Shown here in pieces: positions 1-10,426 of a stretch of DNA of 64,000 bases. The notes below the pieces were generated by a model that saw only the letters and a program-made list of their open reading frames with translations, did not search any database and was not told the DNA's origin. Made by a program: the position numbers and the translations under genes. Each line of letters starts with the position of its first letter. Position 1 is the stretch's first letter. Origin of the DNA: Cantharellus purpuraceus (lineage: Eukaryota; Basidiomycota; Agaricomycetes; Cantharellales; Hydnaceae); the NCBI GenBank assembly GCA_025174535.1, contig JALBUN010000023.1:1798001-1862000 (forward strand), read 5' to 3'.

Positions 1-3000
1 AACTTGAAACGAATATGAATGGAGTCGCAAGGCGAATCCATCGGTCAAGGTATGTGAAACAAGTTTCGTGCAGATATCACAAGACATATAATTCAAATAT
101 TCTTTGGAGCTCACACGTGAAAAGGATCCAAAGTTTGTGTGAATTACCCATCAGCACTAAAAGGCAATGCTTCTACAAGACCTTCATTGAATAACAATAA
201 TGTGTTTGCCTGTGTGTGCTGCTCTTATTCTTTAATCGTTGATTATAAACTGAACTCACATTTGTGAATCACCTGTGACAAACATGTGAATCAGAGAGGG
301 GAGGACATTCCCACTGGATGTCAGACTGTTTTCGCCGAAATATAACGGTATAATACCCATCTCATATATGATGCTAGACACGGGAAAATGACGATATTGT
401 TATTCACAATAATCTCGCTCTTATATCCAGGGACCGGTTTCATTCAAGGTCTGTCATTTAATCAGTTGGCGCCAGCCTTAACACCCCCACGGCTTTCCAT
501 AGATTAGCGTTGGAACCTATCTGATGATCCTCGGTAGTTTTACAATGCAAATCATGATTGTCACCCTCACTGGGTTCTTCCTGACGAGGTCCTCGAGAGC
601 GGCTCAGGTGCGATGGAAAACCATTGGGTGCGTTGGAATTTCTCAAGTGCAACGAATTTATTTTCGGTGACAATTGGAAACGCACGGCATCAATAAATAA
701 CGCATGATTCTAGCTTGGGAGCGCCGTAATAACCTTTGAACAATCACAAACTATCTGCAACAGTTGTCACAACAAGGGGGAACAAATGCCAGCACACGAT
801 TACCCTGACAATGACTGGTTCCACAAGTGGAGTACAGCAGGGTCGCTTGTCCATTTTGTCTTTGTTACCGATTTGCTACAGTTCAGCAACGTGCTATGCT
901 ATTGTTCTGATCCGAGTAGTTATTGAAGTGGTTCAAACGCAATATGCTGGTTCTTGGGTTAATCACATGGGTGCGTCCTTATAATTTCATCCTTCCTTGC
1001 TGACAAGTGTTATTCATCTCACTTATAATACCAAGACGATCAGCCACGCTAGAGCTGCACGCACGCGGTGCAGGCATTTGACAATTCAAAGGTTAAGAGA
1101 TGCGCTGACTGAAACCCGCTGATCCTTGCAGCTTGTGCGTCAAATGTGAGGCGCAAAAATTGGTGATGGTGGGCCTGATATTTAAGGGAAGAGGCCTGAG
1201 ATGCCTGAATCAGTACTACCAGAGGGGGTTACTGACATACTTCATCTCGCATTAATCCACCCATATCCTTCACTGTCTCGTGTCAATGGGTTCCACGTCG
1301 AGATCACTGCTGAAAGGCACTCCGGCGCTAAATGAATGGTCCTGATCAGTGACTCCTATTCTGATATGGCACAGCTATATAAGAAGTTGCACATTCTTCA
1401 GAATCCCAGTCTAAAGAAGGAATTCATCAAGCTCCGAAAACCATTTAATCAAGGGGTTTTCACATAGCCTCACGCGTTAAATGGCGAAGTTTCTTCGCCA
1501 ACAATTGTATTTTCAGCCTACAGCTAATGACATCGATGATGGTTGGCGGGGATCCACTTTTGTTCCAGCCTGAAACATTGACCGGGCTATTGGCCATTCG
1601 CTTAACGCATAAATTGACGGAGCGCATTATTGCCTTGAAGGCAGACAACTTCAGGTGCAGGCGCACTGCGGCGGTAAGGTCGTATCCGTAGTCTCGATAG
1701 ATGTGGATCCTTGTCATGAATCTTATCCGGGTCCTACAGGAGGAGGGGGCACCTTTTAAGGATACTGTAATCGGGTAAGTGGAAAACAATAAATGCAACG
1801 AAGATTTGCCCCATATGCTGATTCAATCTCAAGATAACATACACCCACTCAGGCGCCCTGTTTTGAAATGAACCAATCAACCGTCGCGTATTTTCGTTCA
1901 ATTTACCGTCACACCGACAAAGTAGACGGAACCGCCTCCGCTGTTTCGCTAAAATGCGAGCGAGATCATAGATGCACAACCAAGTCTCGTATACCACATG
2001 GGGTCGGCAGATTAAAGTTCAAGGGAATTGACGGGGTGAATGAGCAGCTTGGTTCCCGATAGCTCGTTGAAGGATCACGAGGCGCATTCTTGTGGTAGTG
2101 AGATCTTCAAAAACCGTACCCGAGTCGGTACCTAGAGACCTCGAACACACAACCTTTTTAAAATTTATGGCGTCATATCAGGGAAATGTTACTCGTATAA
2201 TTAAACCGAGTGTACATGAGAAAGTAGCGGACTTGCGTCGCACCAGGATACCCTTTTTGAGATAAAATATCCGACATCTATAATCTTCGGTATAGGCGTC
2301 GCGATGGGCTGTCATGACGGGAAAATGCGTTAGAATTCCGCATGGCAAAGGGGATGTGCCGTAAAAACTGGCAGGCCATGAAACACGCGGGGATTATCGT
2401 CTCTTCTTTCTTAGGGGCACAAGCTCTCTGAAGACAGGCGCAGGTTGCTGGAAAGAGCTGAGCTTATGGATCTACATGCAGGTTGTACCTACTCCGTCTA
2501 TGGCCTTACCGCAGCGAAGTTGACGTACCAGTTACCGAGCACCCCGATTGAATTCCGCCCATGCCGTGGCATCCGATTTTTCGTCCTCTAGACAGCTTCT
2601 TAAAACAAGATGTCCCTGGCACGCTCCACGAATTTAATTCTAGCCCACGGGTTCTCTGGAGCTGGATAAATCTATCTGCCAAGGATCCCTAGTCTTCAGG
2701 CCCGCGAGTATGTACTAGAGGATAGTTGCCGGGAAATGAGGGAGAGTGAACAATCCTTAGCCCGTGACGCGTGAACCATACAACCAGGAAATTCCGTACT
2801 TCCTTGAACTTCTTTGAGAAAACGCCACACGCACGGACCGCCTTCTCCCAATGGATAAATTTGCCGAGGCTCAGAACACACATTAAATCCTCACCCCACA
2901 TCGAGAAGCGCATCGAACTTTGAACCTGGTAATAGTAACACCGGTCCGACGGAAGTTCAATTTTCAATTGTAGATAGTACTGGCACACCAGGGAATGTCC

Positions 3001-3491
3001 GGTTACCGACATCCTAAAGGTGACTCCTGAATCCACTCAACGAGTGTCTTCAACTGTGTAAACTGTCAGAGGTCTCCAGATATCCTCGGGATCCGCGCGT
3101 CGCATTGTGACGTGCCTGCCTCCTTCCTTCGGGTCTGATTTTAAATCGTTTATTTTTCTAAGTTCTTCTCGCCGTCACCTCGAGAAAACACGAGGACACG
3201 AAGAAACCTTATCTGTAATCATTGATTCTGACTCGGCGTGCGAGAAAATACTAGAGACGATAGGGGTGGGAGATGCGACCCGGCCAGAAAAGCAGATATG
3301 GTGGATAATGCTGGGGGGTGGGGGTTGGGTGTGACGAGGAAATCACTAGAAACTTACCTTAGCCTTTGGCTTACAGGACACACAACAACGAAAAATGTAG
3401 GCGTTACGAAATACCGTCTAAAGAGAGCACGTATAGCTGCACGTGAGCAAAAGACAAGTCTCGTCGACGACTCATACACGAGTACCTCTGT
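1..3491. other. Gene-free stretch, nothing recognised
   Basis: I see no convincing gene in this stretch. The open frames on both strands are short (under about 115 codons), lack recognisable domains, and cannot be joined through plausible introns into a known family. No tRNA, LTR pair or long repeat stands out. The right end (about 3100-3490) probably includes 3' flanking DNA of the kynureninase gene. It may be old decayed repeat or intergenic DNA; I cannot tell which. Confidence 0.5.
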
Positions 3492-5265
3492 TCAGAATAC
3501 TAGAGCTCTCAAGGTCTCATTCAATCCTTCCGCCGCAGTCCGACAATCTTCAAAGGTGTTATACAATGGATTCGGCGCGAGACGAATGACATCAGGTCGA
3601 CGCTCGTCACCAATGACGCCTCGCTGCTTCAATAACTCGTCGACTCGCTCCATGATGCCGCTCTGAGACGGAAAGAAAAGCAGCGAAAGCTGAGCGCCTC
3701 TATCCTCTGGAGTCGCGGGAGTGATTATGGTGAAGCGAGGATCCGCCAGAGATGGACCGGCCCGCGCCGCATCTGAGCTACTTTCTTCTATAAAGAATGT
3801 CGATGCTCGCAAGAGGCGGTCCAGGTAGCCCGTTAATCGAATTGATTTCTGACGAAGTTTGTGAATTCCTCCAGCAATTTCGAATGTTCTAAGTGAGCCG
3901 AGGAGAGACACCGTCGCAAGGGCGGACGGGTTCGACTGGGCGTAACCTTGTGCACCACGGATAGGGGAAAACTTGGGGGGCATAAGGAATCGCGTTTTGG
4001 CATCGTGGCCCCACCATCCGGCATACCTTGTAAGGGAAATAGCATATAGGACGCATCAGACGCTTGACTGGAGAATTAAATGACACACTGACTTTGGCCT
4101 CTCCACATCATCCCATCTCTCGTGTATAAAAAGTCCGCCGATACCTCCTGGGCCCGAATTCAGATACTTGTACGAGCACCAGACCGCAAAATCGGCATCC
4201 CATGCGTGCAGGGACATGGGGACATTTCCAATGGCGTGTGCGAGGTCCCAACCACAAATGCAGCCCTGGAAATCGCAGGTGAAAGGCGGGGGGGAAAGGT
4301 GAGCCTACAAGGACACGGAGGACGAGATGGAATAGTTGAAAAATAATCGACGCACTTGCTCGTGCGCTGCCCTGGTGATAGCCTCCATGGAAAAATGCTG
4401 TCCAGTGTAATACTGAATCCCGCTAAACAGGACCAACGCGATGGTCTTTCCCTCGCGCTTTATGGTATCCAGGATATCTACAAGCCGGAGCGTGTACTCT
4501 CCGCGGCGCGGGTGCATTTCCAGGACGGCATCTTTGGGGTTGAACCCATGGAGTGCGGCTTGCGACGCAAAGGCGTACTATATAGAAGGGAGTGGGGGGA
4601 AGGCCTTGTCAGGGACATGTATACGATGCCACAGACGAGTGCTCACCTGGTCCGAGGGGAATGCCTTGGTTTCGCAGAGGATCTTGTAGCGCCCGCTGGT
4701 CGGCTTGTAAAACGTGTTCATCAAAAGGTGCAGATTCGCCGTGAGTGTGCCCATGCATGCAACTTCATTGTCCTTTGCGCCTTGCGTAAAGGGTGAGTAT
4801 TGTGTCCGTGGCGGCGGGGAGAAGCTGGAGGGTGTTGGACGCACCGATAAGGCTCGCTAGGAGGGGTGTGACCGTATCGGCAATATCTTTCCATTCTCTC
4901 CCCTTCGGGTGGGAGAAATGACCTTCTACGGCACTATGAGTAAAAACGAATTTAATTATGCAGGGAACAGGGTAAATCAGGCAACTCACCGTGTGCCCCA
5001 AACTTCGAGCTCTTCTTTTACAAGTTCCGCCGATCTTCTCGGCAGCGGTCCAAGAGAATTTCCACATAGGTATGTGCACGAATTTCCCGCTTTGAGAATG
5101 CGAGATTTAATATGATAACGAATCATCACCTGCCCTCTACCCTGGCTTACCCGCTTCCGAGGGTACGAGGATGGCGCTCACGTCTTTGTTTGTAGGTATA
5201 ATGAAGTGAGGTGAGTAGCATTGCTGTTCATCATGTTTATCCAGTTCTGACGCGAGTTCTTGCAT
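3492..5265 (-). CDS. BNA5: Kynureninase
   Basis: PLP enzyme that cleaves 3-hydroxykynurenine or kynurenine to (3-hydroxy)anthranilate plus alanine, in the cytosolic kynurenine route to NAD. After removal of six short introns the product reads continuously. The N-terminus begins [12 protein letters not shown]; then come the conserved TYLCGNSLG motif, [57 protein letters not shown] (PLP-binding Asp) and [12 protein letters not shown], whose Lys carries the cofactor. The C-terminal domain ends in LNETLRAL and length looks full. The first in-frame ATG is at 5265; upstream in-frame codons are not ATG. It is divergent from the monooxygenase gene that supplies its preferred substrate, with 158 bp between the start codons, which suggests shared control. 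No broken motif was seen. Confidence 0.95.
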
Positions 5266-5423
5266 ATCCAGCGTGGAAGAAGTGTGAAGATATTTGAAGT
5301 TCACCGACACAGACTTGACAATTCCAACTCCGACCAAACTACGGGGTAGTTGAACTCCTGTCGGTCAGTCGATAGGGTCACTGTAGCACACTCATTGCGC
5401 ACAAGCCAACATTTCTATAATCT
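5266..5423. promoter_or_regulatory. Shared bidirectional promoter, kynureninase / kynurenine 3-monooxygenase
   Basis: Only 158 bp separate the two divergent start codons, so both promoters and both 5' leaders must lie here. I see no strong TATA box. The segment contains a GTCGGTCAGTCG stretch and a TTGAACTC motif, whose meaning I cannot assign. Co-regulation of two consecutive kynurenine-pathway steps is inferred from the arrangement. Confidence 0.7.
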
Positions 5424-7431
5424 ATGCTACGCGGATCCGGTGAAGAAATGGCCATTGCTGGGCAGCACATTGCCGGCAAGACGAGTGGCGCTCCACTGGT
5501 CGTCGTTGTGTATGTGATCTCCCTTGTTCTATTTGATGCGTGAAACCAATAAAATATGAAGCGGCGCAGGACCGGTTGGCTGCCTCGCTGCAATGGCATT
5601 CGCCAAGGACGGCTGGAGAGTAGAAATATATGAAGCTCGACCAGGTTTGTCGTAGGCTCTGTTTAATTTCCCTAAGCGATGCCGGTTGATGAGACGTCTT
5701 CGGCCGGAAAGACATGCGGCTTCCCTCTTCCAGGGCAGCATTGGCGCAGCGCTCCGTCAACTTGGCTATATCCTCCCGAGGCCTGGCCGCACTTTATTCG
5801 GTTGATGGACCAATGATGTCGAGGATACTAGACGACGCTATCCCCATGAGGGGCAGGCTTTTGCACACGCGCGGTGGGAAGACGGAAAGTCAGCTCTACG
5901 ATGCCAATGGCCAGGTACGGAATTTCGTGATTGACACTTGGCTACATGCGTGCATCAGAATCATTATAAAACTAATCATTTCCCCTTTGCCCCCCCTGGG
6001 CGCAAGTGCATCAACTCCATCGACCGAGGCGTGCTCAATGAGTGTCTCCTCCGAGAAGCACTGGCATACCCTACAATCCGGGTGAATTTCAGACATAAAC
6101 TCGTCACCGCCGATTTTGAGAGGCAAAGTTTGAGCTTTGAATTTGACGATCAAACCTTGCCCGTCACCGTGAAGTTTGACTTGTGCATCGGAGCTGACGG
6201 GAGCTATTCAAATGTCAGACGCCAAATGATGAGAGTGATGAGGTAAAGTCTCTGTTTATTTGAATTATGGTCAGCCACAAAGCTCCTTACAATCAATACA
6301 TTCCTAGAATGGATTATCAGCAAGAGTACATCTCCCACGAGTATGTAGAACTCAAAGTTCCGGCCGGAATAGACGTATCTGGCGGCACACAGTTTCTGCT
6401 TGATCCCAACCACCTGCACATATGGCCACGACATTCCTTCATGTTGATCGCCCTGCCAAACAAGGTATGAAAGGTGGTTTTTTTTTTTTTTTTTTTTTTC
6501 AAATGAAACGGAAACGTGCGGGTCGTCTGATCAATCGCTTCGCATACTCTCAAGGACAAAACATTCACCTGCACCCTATTCGCACCCACATCAGAGCTGG
6601 AACAGCTCACATCACGCGCTGCGGCATCCACATGGTTCAAGGCCCACTTTGCAGACGCGGTGGAGCTGATAGGCGAGGCAAGGCTGCTGGATGATTTTCA
6701 GCGACATCCTCGCAGTTCATTGATTTCTATCAAGGTGATGTTTGCGGCTCTGAGATGGGACACGGAATGACCCATCGTGCTCAAAGGCCAAGCCCTATCA
6801 TTACAAGGACCGATGTATTATACTGGGTGACGCGGCGCATTCGATGGTTCCGTTTTACGGACAGGGACTGAACTGCGGGCTGGAGGATGTGAGGGTGCTT
6901 ATGAGTATTCTACGGAGCGAAGGGGCGCACCAGCCCCGAGAGGGCCATGACCGACTAAGGCGAGCACTTGAACGGTACTCTGAGGTGCGGCACGAGGACC
7001 TGGTGGCGATACGGGACATGGCGATGGACAACTAGTGAGTGTGTGGCGAGTGTCGGATTCCCCCAGAGTGACATGTGCGCGCGGGCAGTCTTGAGATGCG
7101 ACACTCGGTGACGACGGCGGGGTACATGTTGCGCAAGAGGGTGGACCGGGTGCTGGCGGCGGTGTCTGCGCCGTATGTGCCGTTTGGGACGCTTGCGGAG
7201 GGGCTGGAGGAGGGACCGAACGGGTTCCCCTGCACGGAGCCGAAGGGATGGCTTGCGCTGTACACGATGGTGACCTTTCGGCCGGACATTAGCTACGCGA
7301 GAGCGAAAAGAAAGGCAGAGAGACAGTCGACGATCATTACGGGGATAGGACTGGGGATGGTGGGCTTGGCGGGACTAGGAGTCCTGCTTGGCCACCGCAC
7401 TGGTCGAGAAGCGATACTAGGACGTAAATGA
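5424..7431 (+). CDS. BNA4: Kynurenine 3-monooxygenase
   Basis: FAD- and NADPH-dependent hydroxylase that converts kynurenine to 3-hydroxykynurenine, normally on the outer mitochondrial membrane. Conceptual splicing gives the Rossmann motif GAGPVG, then [34 protein letters not shown], the FAD-binding [14 protein letters not shown], and [20 protein letters not shown] (second FAD/GD motif). The C-terminus has a hydrophobic anchor ([19 protein letters not shown]) followed by basic residues, as in the family. Two in-frame ATGs occur, at 5424 and 5448; I took the first. About eight short introns are needed; one (starting near 6466) contains a run of 22 T. It is head-to-head with kynureninase, the next pathway step. 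Confidence 0.94.
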
Positions 7432-7599
7432 ACTAGAGCTACGTATGGGCTGCAAGTGTGACGACGACTGTGTTGCATTCTCGAACCGGCACGACATTTC
7501 CGGGCCGGGGAGCATGAGAATGTCCATGTAGAACACAAGAAGTAAACAGAGTACAACCTAGCCAGAATGTATCATAAACGAAACAAGGACGTGAGCGAC

Positions 7600-7680
7600 T
7601 GGGGATAGCGACGACGACGACGACGACGACACGAGGGACGGCGTGAAAACGAGAGAGAGAGAGAGAGAGGAGAAGGGGGT
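7600..7680. repeat. Simple repeats (GAC)n and (GA)n
   Basis: A run of GAC/CGA trinucleotides at about 7611-7631 is followed by a GA dinucleotide run at about 7651-7671. Both lie in the interval between the monooxygenase stop and the convergent AT-hook gene stop, probably in 3' untranslated DNA. Confidence 0.85.
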
Positions 7681-7689
7681 GGTGGGGGA

Positions 7690-8262
7690 TTAGGACGATT
7701 TGGGAGGACGGCCGCGTTTCTTGGCGACGCTGGGGCCGGCGGAGGCGGATTCGGGGTCTCCCTGAGCATCCTCATCGCCGCCACCGTCCGCTGGCTGGAC
7801 GGGTTTCTTGGGGGGTCTTCCCCGGGCCTTTTTTGCAGGCCTGTCTGCCTGGTCGTGGGCTGCGTCGTCTGCGGTGTCTGGGGCGGGTTTCTGGGAGGAT
7901 TGGGGGAGGGGGAGGGGGGGTTGCGGTCAGGAAGGGCGGGGAGAGGCGGGGATGGGGGCACGCACCTTGGGGGGTCTGCCGCGTTTGCGCTTTGCGCCGT
8001 CGGCGACGGGGGGCGGGGCGGGTGCGCCGTCGCGGGGCTTGTTCTTGCTGCCCTTCGGACGGCCGCGACTGCGTTTGACGGGCTTGTCGTCGTCGACGAC
8101 GGTGGCGGTGGAGACTGGTGGGGGTGAGTGAGAGAAGAGGGGGGACACGTGGAGGAAAAGGTACGTACGGGGCAGTTCCGAGGGCGGGGCGGGGGCGGGG
8201 GCGGGGTCGGGGGGAGGGGCAGCGTTGGCGGGAGGAATGATGTCTCGGGGAGGGCTGGACAT
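7690..8262 (-). CDS. AT-hook DNA-binding protein with four hooks
   Basis: Small nuclear protein of the HMG-I(Y)-like type that should bind the minor groove of AT-rich DNA. Splicing two short introns gives about 130-140 residues containing four AT-hook cores in series: RGRPKGSKNKPR, KRKRGRPPK, KARGRPPKK and a C-terminal KKRGRPPKSS just before the stop. The linkers are rich in Pro, Ala and acidic residues (PDTADDAAHDQADRPA). The second intron falls right after the second hook (GRPPK, then KPAP). The start chosen is MSSPPRD at 8262; another in-frame ATG lies at 8298. It is convergent with kynurenine 3-monooxygenase and divergent from the YOS9-like gene. A regulatory role for the neighbours is possible but only inferred from position. 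No other domain is seen. Confidence 0.85.
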
Positions 8263-8468
8263 TGTTGGCGGAGAGAGCAGCTTGGGATAAAGGGCCACTT
8301 TTTATGATAATTCCGGAGGGGGGAAAGGCGTCCGTGGAATATAATAAACGGATTTTCTGCGTGTTTCCATCCGCATCCGGCTGCGTGGCTACTCAGCCTC
8401 CCACGCGAGTCGAGATCCACCCTCGGATCTCTCCGACCGATTGGCCTTCTATCCGGCCCAGCGTCGCC

Positions 8469-10158
8469 ATGCTCTCCTTTGTCCTCGCACTCGTCCTCGT
8501 CGCACACGCGGCCGTCCTCGACGACCTCCACGCGTTCCCCAAGTACCGTCTCTCCTTCCTCCACGGCCTCCCCGTCGCCAACCACACCGCCGAGCGCTGG
8601 CTCCGCGACGGCCTCCGCGGCGGCGAGCCCGAGTTTCTCGAGCAGGCCCCGCGACGCATCGACGCTGGCGATGCCGGGACCGTCGTCGTCCCCGCGCACG
8701 AGGTGAGGGTGGGCTCTGTCGCTCTGTCGCCGCCTGCGCATTCACCCATTGCCAAAGGGATATCCACTCAAATCGGATCATCAATCACGCGTGCACGCTC
8801 CCGAGCCTTCGCCTGCGTTGGAGCACATGCGTCTGGGTGCCAGCAAGTCCTATGTGTGCCTAATACCCCCCGCACCCACTCTGCCCCCGCCCCCCCCAGA
8901 CGACCCCTCCTCGCCCGCCACCCCCTCCCACAGCTGGTCCCTCCTCCTGCCCTTGTCCGGCTCCTGTCTCTACGTGTGTCTCTCCACTGCCCCCCACCGC
9001 TCACTTTCCCCACAGCATCGCCAAGCATGGTTTACGTATGCCTACTGTCACAACCTCCACGTCAGGCAATTTAGAGAGCTGCCAACCACCTATCCCCACC
9101 CCCCAGGTACCCCCTCCCAATCATCCCTTGTCATATATCACTCATTTCTTCCCAGGGGCCCGCGTCGTCGAAGAGGATCCCGAGGTGCGTACCCGGCCCC
9201 CCCCTCCACGTCTCCCCCATCCTGACCACTCCTTCCAGTGGGAATCTTATACTCTCGGCAAATCCCCCCTGGCGCATTCCATCGACGGCCAGCCCCCAGT
9301 CAACGACGACCTCGCCCTCGCCAACAATCTCGAGCTCGCCCGCCAGGGCGCAGGCCAGCGCTATCTCGTCCAGCACTGGTCCGACGGCACCATCTGCGAC
9401 AAAACGGGCCGTCCCCGCGAGATTGACATCCAGGTCAGATCTTTATTCTCTTCATCCCCCCTTCGCGGCAATTCAACTTTTGGCGCCCATAGTTTCATTG
9501 CTCGATGACGATGACGGACACGATCCTGTTCGTCAAGGAGACGCGCACGTGCGAGTACGTCCTCGTCATACACACCCCGCGGCTGTGTGGCGAGCCGGGC
9601 TTCAAGTCGCGGCTCGATCAGATGCCGGAGGCCGCTATTCGCTGTCGCCAGGTGGTGCAGAGCGTCGACAGCGCCGATGCCTCGTTGCCGGAGGCGCCCC
9701 ACCCCGTCGAACGCAGGGCACGCAAGCCCATCCCTTCCCCGTCGTCGCAGCAGCAGCAGCAGCAGCAGCAGCGGACGGCGGCGGCAGAGGACCAAGATCA
9801 GGATGGCACACACGGTGCGCACGGTGCCAAGGACGGCGTCCAGGACACGGAAAAGCTCTTGCGCAAGGCGCTCGAGACCCTCCTGGGCCGCGGGGCGGTG
9901 GAGGATCTGGCCATGTTTGAGCTGCAGCAGGGCCAGGCGGAGGGCGAGTTTTATGTCGCTATTGGCGACGCTGAGGAGGAGGGGGATGCCGACGCGGGGC
10001 AGCAGCAGGGGGAGCCCATCGCCAGGGGGCGCGGGGATACCCTCGAACAGGCCCTTCGCGCGGCGGGATTCGACGTCAAGGCGCGTAAAATAAAGGAACC
10101 GCCTTTAGAGGACGAGGACGACGCTGGGGATAATAAGCGCGATCGCGACGAGCTCTAA
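8469..10158 (+). CDS. YOS9: YOS9/OS-9-like ER quality-control lectin
   Basis: Lectin of ER-associated degradation that reads trimmed N-glycans on misfolded glycoproteins and hands them to the HRD1 ubiquitin ligase. The N-terminus is a signal peptide (FVLALVLVAHAA). Splicing through five introns joins SKSYVCLIPP, HSWSLLLPLSGSCLY, HRQAWFTYAYCHN, WESYTLGKSPLAHS, HWSDGTICDKTGRPREIDIQ and FHCSMTMTDTILFVKETRTC...HTPRLCGEPGF. This is the MRH (mannose-6-phosphate receptor homology) domain with its spaced cysteines. A run of eight Gln lies near 9748-9771. The protein ends KRDRDEL, an HDEL/KDEL-type ER retention signal, which fits an ER-lumen role. It is divergent from the AT-hook gene, with 206 bp between starts. 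Some exon edges in the 8700-9240 part are uncertain. Confidence 0.9.
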
Positions 10159-10426
10159 GTATATAAAAAATGCAACTGTATTTGCAAACTACATTTCATT
10201 CGCCACGAAAACGACTCTTTCATGCATTATTCGGCAATAATACAACTGAGCATAAAAAATGTGCTGGATGGGGCATGTACCGTACCGCCCTGTATAAGAT
10301 ATGCATGTCTGTAGTGTCTGGAGGGGAAGAGGCACATGGCGCATGATGCGGTGAAGATTAGGTGCAATAAACATCTAAAAGCGGGAGGGAATAAGGGACG
10401 GGATGTGTGAAACGCCCACAGGTCGA

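Noticed and set aside
2689..3036. 115-codon minus-strand frame
   Set aside because: No domain, no promoter-like context and no splice continuation; expected by chance.
7572..8741. Long Pro/Arg-rich open frame (389 codons) on the minus strand
   Set aside because: It overlaps the AT-hook gene in another frame and the YOS9 5' exons antisense; its composition is the shadow of GC-rich coding DNA, with no domain.
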